Positions 8,096 to 17,148 of a DNA stretch of 38,248 nucleotides are shown here, piece after piece (position 1 is the first letter of the stretch; each line of letters starts with the position of its first letter). The position numbers and the translations under genes were made by a program. The notes under the pieces were generated by a model. The model was not told the DNA's origin. It worked only from the letters and a program-made list of their open reading frames with translations, and did no database searches. Source of the stretch: DASRZM01 sp035686365 (GTDB lineage: Bacteria > Pseudomonadota > Gammaproteobacteria > Xanthomonadales > Xanthomonadaceae). The DNA lies in the NCBI GenBank assembly GCA_035686365.1, contig DASRZM010000084.1, positions 1 through 38,248 of the forward strand. The letters are read 5' to 3'.

Positions 8096-11000
8096 ATGAT
8101 CGTCCTCGAGGGCCGGCCGGCCCTGTCGCCGTTCCGGCTCGAGCGCCTGGCCGCACGCATGGCGCGCCATGCCCCGGCGGCGCGCCTGCACGCCGCGCTC
8201 CACGTCTACTTCGTCGAGCCGGCCGCCGGCGCGGCGCCGGACCGCGAGCGGCTGGCGCGCATGCTCGAGGCCACGCGCGAGGGCGTATCGGCGCCCCCGC
8301 ACGACCAGCAGGCGCTGTACGTGGTGCCGCGGCTGGGCACGATCTCGCCGTGGGCCAGCAAGGCCACCGACATCGCGCGCAACATCGGCCTGCCCGTGCG
8401 CCGCCTCGAGCGCGGTCTGCGGTTGCTGGTCTCGGGACTGCCGGTACTGTCCGGGCCGCAGGGCACGGCCTTGCTGGGCGAGTTGCACGATCCGATGACG
8501 CAGTCGCTGCTGCAGCGCCCGGAACAGGCGGCCGACCTGTTCGTGCAGGGTACCGCCGGCCCGCTGCGGCACGTTCCCCTGGCGCAGCTGGATCGGGCCA
8601 ACCTCGAGCTCGGCCTGGCGCTGTCCGCGGACGAGATCCAGTACCTGCAGGCGCGCTACGGCGAGCTGGGCCGGGATGCGACCGATGCCGAGCTGGTGAT
8701 GTTCGCCCAGGCCAACTCCGAGCACTGCCGGCACAAGATCTTCAATGCCCGCTTCGAGCTCGACGGCGAACCGCAGCGGCATTCGCTGTTCCAGATGATC
8801 CGCAACACCCAGCTGCAGGCGCCGCAGCTCACGCTCTCGGCATACAAGGACAACGCCGCGGTGGTGGAAGGCTGGACGGCGGCGGCGTTCGCGCCCGACC
8901 TGCGCACGGGGGTGTATGTCGAGCACGCCCCGGCACCGGCCGCCTTCGCCATCAAGGTCGAAACCCACAACCACCCGACCGCCATCTCGCCGCACGCGGG
9001 CGCCGCCACCGGCAGCGGTGGCGAGATCCGGGACGAGGCCGCCACCGGCCGTGGCGGCAAGCCCAAGGCGGGGCTGACCGGCTTCACCGTCTCGCACCTG
9101 CGCATCCCGGAACTGCCGCAGCCGTGGGAGCGCGGGCGTGCGCTCAATCCGCGCCTGGCCGACGCGCTGGAGATCATGACCGACGGACCGATCGGTGCGG
9201 CGGCCTTCAACAACGAGTTCGGCCGGCCGGCGCTGGCCGGCTATTTCCGCAGCTTCGAGCAGGCCACCGAGGATCCGCGCCTGGTCCGCGGCTACGACAA
9301 GCCGATCATGCTGGCCGGAGGCGTCGGCCGCATCGAGCCCGGCCAGGTCGAAAAGCTGTCGCTGCGGGAGGGCGACGTGGTGGTCGTGCTCGGCGGCCCG
9401 GCGATGCTGATCGGCCTGGGCGGCGGCGCCGCCTCCTCGCTGGCCGCCGGGCAGAGCAGCCAGGCGCTGGACTTCGCCTCGGTGCAGCGCGACAACCCGG
9501 AGATGCAGCGGCGCTGCCAGGAGGTCATCGACCGCTGCTGGGCACTGGGCGCGGACAATCCGGTGCGCTCGATCCACGATGTCGGTGCCGGCGGGCTTTC
9601 CAATGCGATCCCCGAACTGCTGCACGACTCGCGCGTGGGCGGCCGCATCGACCTGGCGGCCATTCCCAGCGACGATCCGTCCCTGTCGCCGATGCAGATC
9701 TGGTGCAACGAGGCGCAGGAGCGCTACGTGCTGGGCATCGGAGCCGAGCGCCTGGATGCATTCCGTGCCATCGCGCTGCGCGAGCGCTGCCCGTTCGCCG
9801 AAGTGGGCATCGTCACCGCCCGCGAGCAGCTGCTGCTCGCCGGCCTGGCCGATGGGCACGCGCCGCCTGCGATCGACCTTCCCATGGACGTGCTGTTCGG
9901 CAAGGCGCCGAAGACCGAGCGGCGCACGCGGCGTCCGCCGCCGTCGCCGTGGCCGCGGCTGGATACCGCGTCGCTGGACCTGGCCGAGGCCGGCCTGCGC
10001 GTGCTCGCGCATCCGAGCGTGGCGGCAAAGAACTTCCTGGTCACCATCGGCGACCGAACCGTCGGTGGGCTCTCGTGCCGCGACCAGATGGTCGGGCCCT
10101 GGCAGCTGCCTCTGGCCGACTGTGCGATCACGCTGGCCGACTACGCCGGCCACGCCGGCGAGGCCATGGCGGTCGGCGAACGTACGCCGCTGGCCCTGAT
10201 CGACGCGGCGGCCAGCGCCCGCATGGCGGTCGGGGAGGCCATCACCAACCTGGCCGCGGCGCCGGTGGCCGCGCTCTCGGAGGTCAAGCTGTCGGCCAAC
10301 TGGATGGCAGCGGCCGGACATCCGGGCGAGGATGCGCTGCTGTACGAGGCGGTGCGGGCGGTCGGCATGGAACTGTGCCCGCACCTGGAGATCGGCATCC
10401 CGGTGGGCAAGGACTCGCTGTCGATGCAGACGCAGTGGGACAGCGCCGAGGGCACCCGCTGCACGGTCGCACCGGTGTCGCTGATCGTCTCGGCCTTCGC
10501 CCGCGTGGCCGATGCGCGCGCACACCTGACCCCGGTGCTGGCCGATGCGCCCGACACCGAACTGTGGCTGATCGGGCTGGGCGGCGGCCGCCAGCGGCTG
10601 GGCGGCTCGATTCTGGCGCAGTGTTACGGGGCCCTGGGCGGCGCCTGCCCGGACCTGGACGAACCGCAGCGGCTGGTCGACTTCTTCGAGCTGATCGCGG
10701 CCGCGCGCCAGGCCGGACTGCTGCTGGCCTACCACGACCGTTCCGACGGCGGCGCCTTCGCCGCGTTGTGCGAGATGGCCTTTGCCGCCCACCTGGGCCT
10801 GGAGATCAACCTCGACGGCTGGGGCGAGCATCCGTTCAGCACGCTGTTCAACGAGGAACTGGGCGCGGTCGTCCAGATCGCCACCGGCGACCGCGTGGCC
10901 TTCGCCGACCTGGTCAACCGTCACGGACTGACCCATTGCGCGCAGCGCATCGGCCGCACCAGCACGACGCCGTGCGTGCGCATCGCCCAGGACGGCCGGA

Positions 11001-11962
11001 CCCTGGCGCAGTGGTCGTGGACGGACCTGTTCGGAGCCTGGTGGAGCGTCACCCACGCGATCCAGCGCCGCCGCGACAACCCCGAATGCGCCGACCAGGA
11101 GCGCCAGGCGCGCTGCGACTTCGAGGCGTCGGGGCTGGTCGCCCGGCCCGTGTTCGATGCGTCCGAGGACCCGGCCGCAGCGTACCTGGCCCGGGGCGCG
11201 CGTCCGCGCGTGGCGGTGCTGCGCGAGCAGGGCGTCAACGGCCAGGCCGAGATGGCGATCGCCTTCACCCGCGCCGGCTTCGACGCCGTGGACGTGCACA
11301 TGAGCGACCTGGTCGAAGGCCGACACCGGCTGGCCGACTTCCAGGGACTGGTCGCCTGCGGGGGATTTTCCTTCGGCGACGTGCTCGGCGCCGGTCGCGG
11401 CTGGGCCGTGTCGATCCTCGAACACGCCGCGCTTCGCGACGCCTTCGCAGCGTTCTTCGAGCGCCCGGACAGCTTCACGCTGGGCGTGTGCAATGGCTGC
11501 CAGATGCTGTCCGCGGTCAAGGAACTGATCCCGGGTGCGGACCCATGGCCGCGCTTCGTGCGCAACGGCTCCGAGCAGTATGAAGCGCGCCTGGCCCTGG
11601 TCCGGATCGAGCCTTCGCCGTCGATCTTCTTCGCCGGCATGGAAGGGTCGCTGCTCCCGATCGCGGTCGCCCACGGGGAGGGCCGCGCCCGCTTCGACGA
11701 CGAGGCCGGTGCGCAGGCCGCACGGGTGGCGATGCGCTACGTGCAGACAAACGGCGCCCCGGCCCAGCAGTACCCGGCAAACCCGAACGGCTCCCCGCAG
11801 GGCATCACCGGGCTGAGCAGCCGCGACGGGCGTGCGACCATACTGATGCCGCACCCGGAGCGGGTGGTCCGGACCGCGCAGCTGAGCTGGCATCCCGCCG
11901 GGTGGGGAGAACGCTCGCCGTGGCAGCGCATGTTCGCCAACGCGCGCGTCTGGCTGGGCTGA
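8096..11962 (+). CDS. purL: Phosphoribosylformylglycinamidine synthase (single-chain PurL)
   Basis: This enzyme converts FGAR, glutamine and ATP to FGAM, the fourth step of purine synthesis. At 1288 residues it is the long single-chain form of Gammaproteobacteria, with an N-terminal PurS-like region, two AIR-synthase-type halves and a C-terminal glutaminase. Motifs include FAQANSEHCRHKIFNA, KVETHNHPTAISP and the glutaminase triad: C1132 in GVCNGCQM, H1253 and E1255 in MPHPERV. The ATG at 8096 is preferred although the frame is open further upstream, because it gives the usual short N-terminus. It appears to be its own transcription unit, flanked by inverted repeats. Nothing looks truncated. 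Confidence 0.97.
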   Translation: MIVLEGRPALSPFRLERLAARMARHAPAARLHAALHVYFVEPAAGAAPDRERLARMLEATREGVSAPPHDQQALYVVPRLGTISPWASKATDIARNIGLPVRRLERGLRLLVSGLPVLSGPQGTALLGELHDPMTQSLLQRPEQAADLFVQGTAGPLRHVPLAQLDRANLELGLALSADEIQYLQARYGELGRDATDAELVMFAQANSEHCRHKIFNARFELDGEPQRHSLFQMIRNTQLQAPQLTLSAYKDNAAVVEGWTAAAFAPDLRTGVYVEHAPAPAAFAIKVETHNHPTAISPHAGAATGSGGEIRDEAATGRGGKPKAGLTGFTVSHLRIPELPQPWERGRALNPRLADALEIMTDGPIGAAAFNNEFGRPALAGYFRSFEQATEDPRLVRGYDKPIMLAGGVGRIEPGQVEKLSLREGDVVVVLGGPAMLIGLGGGAASSLAAGQSSQALDFASVQRDNPEMQRRCQEVIDRCWALGADNPVRSIHDVGAGGLSNAIPELLHDSRVGGRIDLAAIPSDDPSLSPMQIWCNEAQERYVLGIGAERLDAFRAIALRERCPFAEVGIVTAREQLLLAGLADGHAPPAIDLPMDVLFGKAPKTERRTRRPPPSPWPRLDTASLDLAEAGLRVLAHPSVAAKNFLVTIGDRTVGGLSCRDQMVGPWQLPLADCAITLADYAGHAGEAMAVGERTPLALIDAAASARMAVGEAITNLAAAPVAALSEVKLSANWMAAAGHPGEDALLYEAVRAVGMELCPHLEIGIPVGKDSLSMQTQWDSAEGTRCTVAPVSLIVSAFARVADARAHLTPVLADAPDTELWLIGLGGGRQRLGGSILAQCYGALGGACPDLDEPQRLVDFFELIAAARQAGLLLAYHDRSDGGAFAALCEMAFAAHLGLEINLDGWGEHPFSTLFNEELGAVVQIATGDRVAFADLVNRHGLTHCAQRIGRTSTTPCVRIAQDGRTLAQWSWTDLFGAWWSVTHAIQRRRDNPECADQERQARCDFEASGLVARPVFDASEDPAAAYLARGARPRVAVLREQGVNGQAEMAIAFTRAGFDAVDVHMSDLVEGRHRLADFQGLVACGGFSFGDVLGAGRGWAVSILEHAALRDAFAAFFERPDSFTLGVCNGCQMLSAVKELIPGADPWPRFVRNGSEQYEARLALVRIEPSPSIFFAGMEGSLLPIAVAHGEGRARFDDEAGAQAARVAMRYVQTNGAPAQQYPANPNGSPQGITGLSSRDGRATILMPHPERVVRTAQLSWHPAGWGERSPWQRMFANARVWLG

Positions 11963-11991
11963 AGCGGACCCACGCGGCCGGCGTCCGCTTC
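11961..11991. terminator. Hairpin overlapping the purL stop codon
   Basis: GAAGCGGAC (11961-11969) is perfectly mirrored by GTCCGCTTC (11983-11991) around a 13-base GC-rich loop. The left arm begins in the purL TGA itself. No T-tract follows, so its role as a terminator is inferred from position. A second small hairpin (CAGTCCA-GGA-TGGACTG, 12050-12066) follows before the next gene. Confidence 0.5.
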
Positions 11992-12113
11992 AGGTTGCCG
12001 CCGGCGGCAGCGGAATCTTTCGCTGCCATCGGGGTCTGTGCAGCTGGGCCAGTCCAGGATGGACTGGGCCGGACCTTTCCTGGACCTTCGTCCAAGCACT
12101 GGAGCTGTTGCCG

Positions 12114-12545
12114 ATGAACCATGGATACGTACTGGTGGCCCTGGCCGCCCTGACGCTCGCTGCCTGCGCCGACTCCGAGCCCGAGGCGCCTGCAGCGCCC
12201 AGCGCCGCGGTCGAGCCGGCGGCCGAGGCCCCGCGGCCGGCGCCGATCGAGGCCGCAGAGCCCGAAGCCGCAGCCGCGGCCGCGCAGACGCCTGCCTCGC
12301 AGGGACTGCCCGAGCACCGGATGCCGGAGCACTCGGAGGAGTTCGTCGAGAAGGCCGAGCAGTTCCGCAACACCCTGCTGGAGCAGGCCCAGGTGGCCTA
12401 CCAGGCCGCCCTGGCCGCCTGCGGCGAGTTGTCCGGGCAGGAGAAGTCCGACTGCGAACGTGCGGCGTTGCTGCGCTACAACTCCGCCCAGGAGTCCGCG
12501 GAAGTGCGCTACATGGGCCTGATGTCGCGGCGCCCACGGCGCTGA
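12114..12545 (+). CDS. Small Ala/Glu/Pro-rich lipoprotein of unknown function
   Basis: I do not recognise a family. The 143-residue product starts with a lipoprotein signal (MNHGYVLVALAALTLAAC), with the lipobox cysteine at residue 18, so it is probably lipid-anchored in the periplasm. Residues 20-65 are a low-complexity Ala/Pro/Glu linker. The C-terminal part (about 70-143) is predicted mainly helical, with two cysteines (AACGELSGQEKSDC) that could form a disulfide. GGAG stands nine bases before the ATG. The gene lies between purL and a membrane-protein gene that leads into the type II secretion operon, with only 13 bases to the latter. It may therefore belong to the secretion operon; that is context only. 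Confidence 0.75.
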   Translation: MNHGYVLVALAALTLAACADSEPEAPAAPSAAVEPAAEAPRPAPIEAAEPEAAAAAAQTPASQGLPEHRMPEHSEEFVEKAEQFRNTLLEQAQVAYQAALAACGELSGQEKSDCERAALLRYNSAQESAEVRYMGLMSRRPRR

Positions 12546-12558
12546 AGCGCGCGGCCCG

Positions 12559-13191
12559 ATGGCCCTGAGCCCGCTCCGCCAGTTCCTGATCGCAGCCGTG
12601 CTGTGGCTGCCGATGTGCTTCTTCCTGTGGGCGGTGTTCGCCAGCGCGCTGGTGTGGCCGGTAGCGCGACTCGCTGGCCTGATCCTGACCGCCTGGATGC
12701 CCGAAGTGGTGACCGGCGTGGAGCAGGACGGGGCGCGGCTGGAGATCGTCACGGCCCTGCTCACGCAGGTGGACGGACGCCCCGGCAAGCTTGTGCTGCA
12801 GGCCAGTCCGATGGTCTACGCCTGGTGCCTGCCGCTGTTCGCCGGCCTGGTCATGGCCACGCCGGTGCTGTCGCGACGCCGCCTGCTGCAGTTTGCGATC
12901 GGATTGCCGGTGCTGTGGCTGGTCGTATGCTGGGGCGCGGTGTTTGACGCCCTGAAGCTTTTGATGTTCGATGCCGGACCGTTGGGCCAGACCGCGCTTG
13001 CCGCCCGCGGCATCTCGGTGGACGCCGTGGCGCTGGGCTACCAGTTCGGTTACCTGATCCTGCCCGCGGTCGTGCCGGTCGCGCTGTGGATCCTGATGAA
13101 CCGCCGTTTCCTGGAGGCGCTGCTGGGCTGGCGCGCGGACGAGGGGGCCACGGCCGGCACCGTGCCGCCGCACCCGGGAGGAGAGTCGTGA
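12559..13191 (+). CDS. Four-helix inner-membrane protein, possibly exosortase H-associated
   Basis: The 210-residue product has hydrophobic stretches at about 8-48, 83-103, 110-132 and 155-180, with a short periplasm-sized segment between the first two and a hydrophilic C-terminal tail. The opening SPLRQFLIAAVLWLPMCFFLW, the LVWPVARLAG and GVEQDGARLEIVT stretches and MVYAWCLPLFAGLVMATP remind me of the exosortase H-associated membrane protein family. This is recognition by eye and not verified. No exosortase gene is in the window. Its stop overlaps the gspE GTG start by four bases (GTGA), so translation is coupled to the secretion operon. An unknown type II secretion accessory factor is the main alternative. 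Confidence 0.6.
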   Translation: MALSPLRQFLIAAVLWLPMCFFLWAVFASALVWPVARLAGLILTAWMPEVVTGVEQDGARLEIVTALLTQVDGRPGKLVLQASPMVYAWCLPLFAGLVMATPVLSRRRLLQFAIGLPVLWLVVCWGAVFDALKLLMFDAGPLGQTALAARGISVDAVALGYQFGYLILPAVVPVALWILMNRRFLEALLGWRADEGATAGTVPPHPGGES

Positions 13192-14924
13192 GCGCGACCG
13201 TCGAGAACGTGAACGAAGGCGCTGGCGCGTCCGTGCAGGACGCCATCGAGGAGCGCATCAGCCTGGAGCTGCTCGAGCGCGGCCGGCTCAAGGAAGCCGA
13301 CCTGGTCCGTGCGCGCCGCGTGCAGGCGGAATCCGGCGGCTCGCTGGTCGCCCTGATGACCCGCATCGGCCTGGTCTCGGAGCGCGACGTGGCCGAGGCC
13401 AGTGCCCAGGTGCTCGGCCTGCCGCTGGTCTCGGCCAAGGACTGCCCGGAGTCGCCGCCGGCCAACGCGCAGTTGTCCACCCGATTCCTGAAGCAGTACC
13501 ACGTGGTCCCGATCGCCGAGAGCGACCAGGCCCTGCACCTGCTGGTGGCCGACCCGCAGGACCCCTACGCGGTCGAGGCGGTGCAGATGGCGGCCGGCAA
13601 GCCGGTGCAGGTCAGCATCGGCCTGCGCTCGGAAATCGACGACCTGATCGAGCGCTATTACGGTTCCGGGCGCTCGGCGATGGGCACCATCGTGGAGAAC
13701 CTCTCGGAGGGCGATTCGCGCTCCGAGGACGATGTCGAGCACCTGCGCGACCTGGCGTCGGAGGCGCCGGTGATCCGCCTGGTCAACCTGGTCATCCAGC
13801 GCGCGGTCGAACAGCGCGCCTCCGACATCCACATCGAGCCGTTCGAGAACCGCCTGAAGGTGCGCTACCGCGTCGACGGCGTGCTGCAGGAGGTCGAGTC
13901 TCCACCGGCAAGCTCGACCGCCGCGGTGATCTCGCGCGTGAAGATCATGGCCAAGCTCAACATCGCCGAGCGTCGGCTCCCGCAGGACGGTCGCATCATG
14001 ATCCGCGTGCAGGGCAAGGAGCTGGACCTGCGCGTGTCGACCGTGCCCACCGCGCACGGCGAATCGGTGGTCATGCGCATCCTGGACCGCGAATCGCTGG
14101 TATTCGACTTCCACACGCTGGGCTTCACCGACGAGTTCCTGCCGCAGTTCATGGACGTGCTGGAACAGCCGCACGGCATCCTGCTGGTGACCGGACCGAC
14201 CGGTTCGGGCAAGACCACCACGCTGTACACGGCGCTGTCCAGGCTCAACACGCCGGACGTGAAGATCATCACCGTCGAGGACCCGGTCGAGTACCAGATC
14301 GAGGGCATCAACCAGATCCAGGCCAAGCCGTCGATCGGACTGGACTTCGCCCACGCCCTGCGTTCGATCGTGCGCCAGGACCCGGACATCATCATGATCG
14401 GCGAGATGCGCGACCTCGAAACCGCACGCATCGCGATCCAGTCGGCGCTGACCGGCCACCTGGTGCTCTCCACGCTGCACACGAACAACGCCGCCGGCGG
14501 TATCACCCGCCTGCTCGACATGGGCGTGGAGGATTACCTGCTGACCTCCACCGTCAACGGCATCCTGGCCCAGCGGCTGGTGCGCAAGCTCGACTCGGCA
14601 ACCGCCGAACCCTACGAGGCGATGCCCGAGGTGATCGAGGAGTTCGGCCTGGACCGGCTCACCGACGAGCGGCCGATCCGGCTGTGGCGGCCGGTGCCCA
14701 GCGCGGCCAATCCCACCGGCTACTACGGCCGCACCACGATCCTGGAATTCCTGCCCATGACCGAGGGCATCCGCCGGCTGGTGATGCAGCACGCCACCAT
14801 GAGCGCGATCGAGGAGGCCGCCCGCGCCGAGGGCATGCGGACCATGTACGAGGACGGCCTGCGCAAGGCGCTGGCGGGCGTGACCACGCTGGAGGAAGTG
14901 CTGCGCGTGACGCAGGAGTCCTGA
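13188..14924 (+). CDS. gspE: Type II secretion system ATPase GspE (XpsE type)
   Basis: GspE is the cytoplasmic hexameric ATPase that drives the secretion pseudopilus and docks to GspL. From the GTG at 13188, preceded by GGGAGGAGAG, the protein is 578 residues. An N-terminal domain (about 20-150) matches the GspE N-domain. The ATPase core shows Walker A GPTGSGKT at 336-343, the Asp box ITVEDPVEYQIEG, Walker B region IIMIGEMRD ending at 409, and the His box HLVLSTLHTNN. The usual C-terminal zinc-binding tetracysteine motif is absent: KLDSAT (467-472) and RPVPSAANPTGYYGR replace the two CxxC pairs. It is the first core gene of the operon. Confidence 0.95.
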   Translation: MSATVENVNEGAGASVQDAIEERISLELLERGRLKEADLVRARRVQAESGGSLVALMTRIGLVSERDVAEASAQVLGLPLVSAKDCPESPPANAQLSTRFLKQYHVVPIAESDQALHLLVADPQDPYAVEAVQMAAGKPVQVSIGLRSEIDDLIERYYGSGRSAMGTIVENLSEGDSRSEDDVEHLRDLASEAPVIRLVNLVIQRAVEQRASDIHIEPFENRLKVRYRVDGVLQEVESPPASSTAAVISRVKIMAKLNIAERRLPQDGRIMIRVQGKELDLRVSTVPTAHGESVVMRILDRESLVFDFHTLGFTDEFLPQFMDVLEQPHGILLVTGPTGSGKTTTLYTALSRLNTPDVKIITVEDPVEYQIEGINQIQAKPSIGLDFAHALRSIVRQDPDIIMIGEMRDLETARIAIQSALTGHLVLSTLHTNNAAGGITRLLDMGVEDYLLTSTVNGILAQRLVRKLDSATAEPYEAMPEVIEEFGLDRLTDERPIRLWRPVPSAANPTGYYGRTTILEFLPMTEGIRRLVMQHATMSAIEEAARAEGMRTMYEDGLRKALAGVTTLEEVLRVTQES

Positions 14925-14967
14925 ACCGATGCATCGCAGCGCGAGCCTCACGGACTGAACGACGCCC

Positions 14968-16182
14968 ATGCCGCTGTTCCGCTACAAAGCCTACAGCCCC
15001 GCCGGCGAGGCGCTCGAAGGCCAGATGGAGGCCGGCAGCGCCGAGGAGGTGGTGGTGCGGCTGCAGGATGCGGGCAACATTCCGGTCGACGCCCGGCCCG
15101 CCGACCAGGCCGAGGGCAAGGGCCTTGCGGCGATTTTCCGGCGCGCCGACCTGACCTCGGCACAGGTGCTGCAGTTCACCCAGCAGCTCTCGACGCTGCT
15201 GGGCGCCGGCCAGCCTCTGGACCGCGCGCTGCAGATCCTGCTGGACCTTCCCGAGACGCCGCAGGCGCGGCGCGTGATCGAGCGCATCCGTGACGAGGTG
15301 CGCGGCGGCGCGCCGCTGTCGCAGGCGCTGGAGCACCAGCACGGCGTGTTCTCGCGCCTGTACGTGAACATGGTGCGTGCCGGCGAGGTCGGCGGTTCGC
15401 TGGACGACACGCTGCTGCGCCTGGGCGACTACCTGGAGCGCAGCAAGGCGCTGCGCGAGAGCGTGATCAACGCGCTCATCTACCCGGCCATCCTGGTGGT
15501 GATGGTGCTGGCATCGCTGGTGCTGCTGCTCGCCTACGTGGTGCCGCAGTTCATGCCGCTGTTCCAGGACATGGGCGCGGATCTGCCGTTGCTGACCAGG
15601 ATCGTGCTGTCGCTGGGAGAATTCGTGCGCGCGGCATGGTGGATCGTGGTGCTGTTGCTGGCCGGGGCGGTGTGGTGGTTCCGGCGGCAGCTGCGCGATC
15701 CGGACCGGCGGCTCGCGTTCGACGCATGGCTGATCCGGCGCGGCCGCATCGGCGACCTGATCGCCAAGGTGGAAACCGCAAGGCTGGCGCGCACGCTGGG
15801 AACTTTGGTCAAGAACGGCGTTCCATTGCTCACGGCCCTGTCGATCTCGCGCAACGTGGTGGGCAACCGGGCGCTGGGCGAGGCGGTCGATGCGGCGGCC
15901 AAGGAAGTCAAGACCGGCGGCGGGTTGGCGATGTCGCTGGCGCAGAGCAAGCGCTTCCCGCGGCTGGCGCTGCAGATGGTCCAGGTCGGCGAGGAGTCGG
16001 GTGCGCTCGATACCATGCTGATCAAGGTCGCCGATACCTTCGATCTCGAGGTCCGCAACGCGCTCGACCGGCTGCTGGCCGCGCTGGTGCCGCTGCTGAC
16101 CATCGTCATGGCCGGCATCATTGCGATGATCGTGCTCGCGATCCTGCTGCCGATCCTCGATCTTTCCAGTGTCGTGGGGTGA
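14968..16182 (+). CDS. gspF: Type II secretion system inner-membrane protein GspF
   Basis: GspF is the polytopic platform protein of the type II system, around which GspE and pseudopilins assemble. The 404-residue length is standard. It opens MPLFRYKAYSPAGEALEG and has two homologous GspF domains, at about 65-190 and 270-395. The first contains GAGQPLDRALQ and the second KNGVPLLTALSIS. Three membrane segments lie near 170-190, 220-240 and 375-398. The signature VGEESGALDTMLIKVAD is present. It begins 43 bases after gspE and ends five bases before gspG. Confidence 0.96.
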   Translation: MPLFRYKAYSPAGEALEGQMEAGSAEEVVVRLQDAGNIPVDARPADQAEGKGLAAIFRRADLTSAQVLQFTQQLSTLLGAGQPLDRALQILLDLPETPQARRVIERIRDEVRGGAPLSQALEHQHGVFSRLYVNMVRAGEVGGSLDDTLLRLGDYLERSKALRESVINALIYPAILVVMVLASLVLLLAYVVPQFMPLFQDMGADLPLLTRIVLSLGEFVRAAWWIVVLLLAGAVWWFRRQLRDPDRRLAFDAWLIRRGRIGDLIAKVETARLARTLGTLVKNGVPLLTALSISRNVVGNRALGEAVDAAAKEVKTGGGLAMSLAQSKRFPRLALQMVQVGEESGALDTMLIKVADTFDLEVRNALDRLLAALVPLLTIVMAGIIAMIVLAILLPILDLSSVVG

Positions 16183-16187
16183 ATGAA

Positions 16188-16625
16188 ATGACCAAGATGC
16201 GCACAATGTCCCTGTCCGGCCGCGGCGGTGCCCGCCCATCCGGTTTCACACTGATCGAGATCCTGATCGTGGTGGCGATCATCGCGGTGATCGGCGGCAT
16301 CGTCGCCAACCGGATCTTCGGCGGCGCCGACAAGGCCAAGTGGCGGCTGGCGCAGGCGCAGATCCAGACCCTGGCCGGCAAGATCGAGGGTTACGAGCTC
16401 GACAACGGCAATCCGCCCGAGCAGTTGCAGGATCTGGTCCGCGAACCGGGCAATGCCGCCGGCTGGCTAGGTCCCTATGCCAAGGAGGCCGAGCTCAAGG
16501 ATCCATGGAACCGGCCGTTCGAGTACCGGATCCCCGGTGAGTCGGGCAAGTACGATCTGATCAGCTATGGCGCCGACGGCAAGCCCGGCGGCGACAGCTG
16601 GAACAAGGACATCCGCAACGACTGA
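16188..16625 (+). CDS. gspG: Major pseudopilin GspG
   Basis: GspG is the main subunit of the periplasmic pseudopilus. The 145-residue precursor has a 24-residue basic leader and the prepilin peptidase site SG/FTLIEILIVVAII, with glutamate at mature position 5. The C-terminal region shows the family pattern DPWNRPFEYRIPGESG then YGADGKPGGD, which in other GspG proteins forms the calcium-binding site. The leader is rather long; an internal ATG (residue 4 or 7) could shorten it slightly. The peptidase GspO/PilD is not encoded here. Confidence 0.95.
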   Translation: MTKMRTMSLSGRGGARPSGFTLIEILIVVAIIAVIGGIVANRIFGGADKAKWRLAQAQIQTLAGKIEGYELDNGNPPEQLQDLVREPGNAAGWLGPYAKEAELKDPWNRPFEYRIPGESGKYDLISYGADGKPGGDSWNKDIRND

Positions 16626-16687
16626 GCGCGCAGCCCGCCCGCACGCCAGGCATGCAGGCCGGTCGCGTCGTCGCGGCAGCCGTGACC

Positions 16688-17140
16688 ATGAAACGCACCC
16701 GCGGCTTCACGCTGGTCGAAATCATCGCGGTGGTCGCGCTGATCGCACTGCTGGCCGTGGTGGTCACGGCCACCATCGGCGGTGGTCTGACCGGCGCGCG
16801 GGTGCGCGGCGCCAGCAAGGACCTGGTGGCGGCGCTGCGCTACACGCGCGGCCAGGCGATCGTCACGCGGCAGTCCCAGGCGCTGGTATTGAACCTGGAG
16901 GAGCGCTGGTACCAGGCGCCGGGGCGCGACAGCGTGGATCTGCCCAAGGACATGGAGCTGCACCTTCTGACCGCGCGCGAGGAACTGATCGACGAAGGCA
17001 GCGGACGCATCCGCTTTTTTCCCGATGGCTCCTCCAGCGGCGGCCGGGTGACACTGGTGCTGGGCGAGGTGCGCTGGCAGCTCGACGTACACTGGCTCAC
17101 CGGCGACGTCGATCTGATCGAGCCGCACGAGCGGCCGTGA
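16688..17140 (+). CDS. gspH: Minor pseudopilin GspH
   Basis: GspH is a minor pseudopilin near the pseudopilus tip. From the ATG at 16688 the product is 150 residues with a short leader MKRTRG and cleavage before FTLVEIIAVVALIALLA, including Glu at +5. The soluble part is beta-rich, with RFFPDGSSSGGRVTL typical of the GspH/FimT fold. An in-frame ATG at 16652 would add 12 residues. The shorter leader is typical of prepilins, but neither start has a strong ribosome site. The gene is 62 bases after gspG, or 26 from the alternative start, and abuts gspI. Confidence 0.9.
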   Translation: MKRTRGFTLVEIIAVVALIALLAVVVTATIGGGLTGARVRGASKDLVAALRYTRGQAIVTRQSQALVLNLEERWYQAPGRDSVDLPKDMELHLLTAREELIDEGSGRIRFFPDGSSSGGRVTLVLGEVRWQLDVHWLTGDVDLIEPHERP

Positions 17141-17148
17141 ACTTTGCA

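Noticed and set aside
8018..11893. A 1291-codon open frame on the minus strand opposite purL
   Set aside because: It lies fully antisense to an intact purL with all catalytic motifs. Its Arg/Gln/His/Ala-rich composition is that of a shadow frame in GC-rich DNA.
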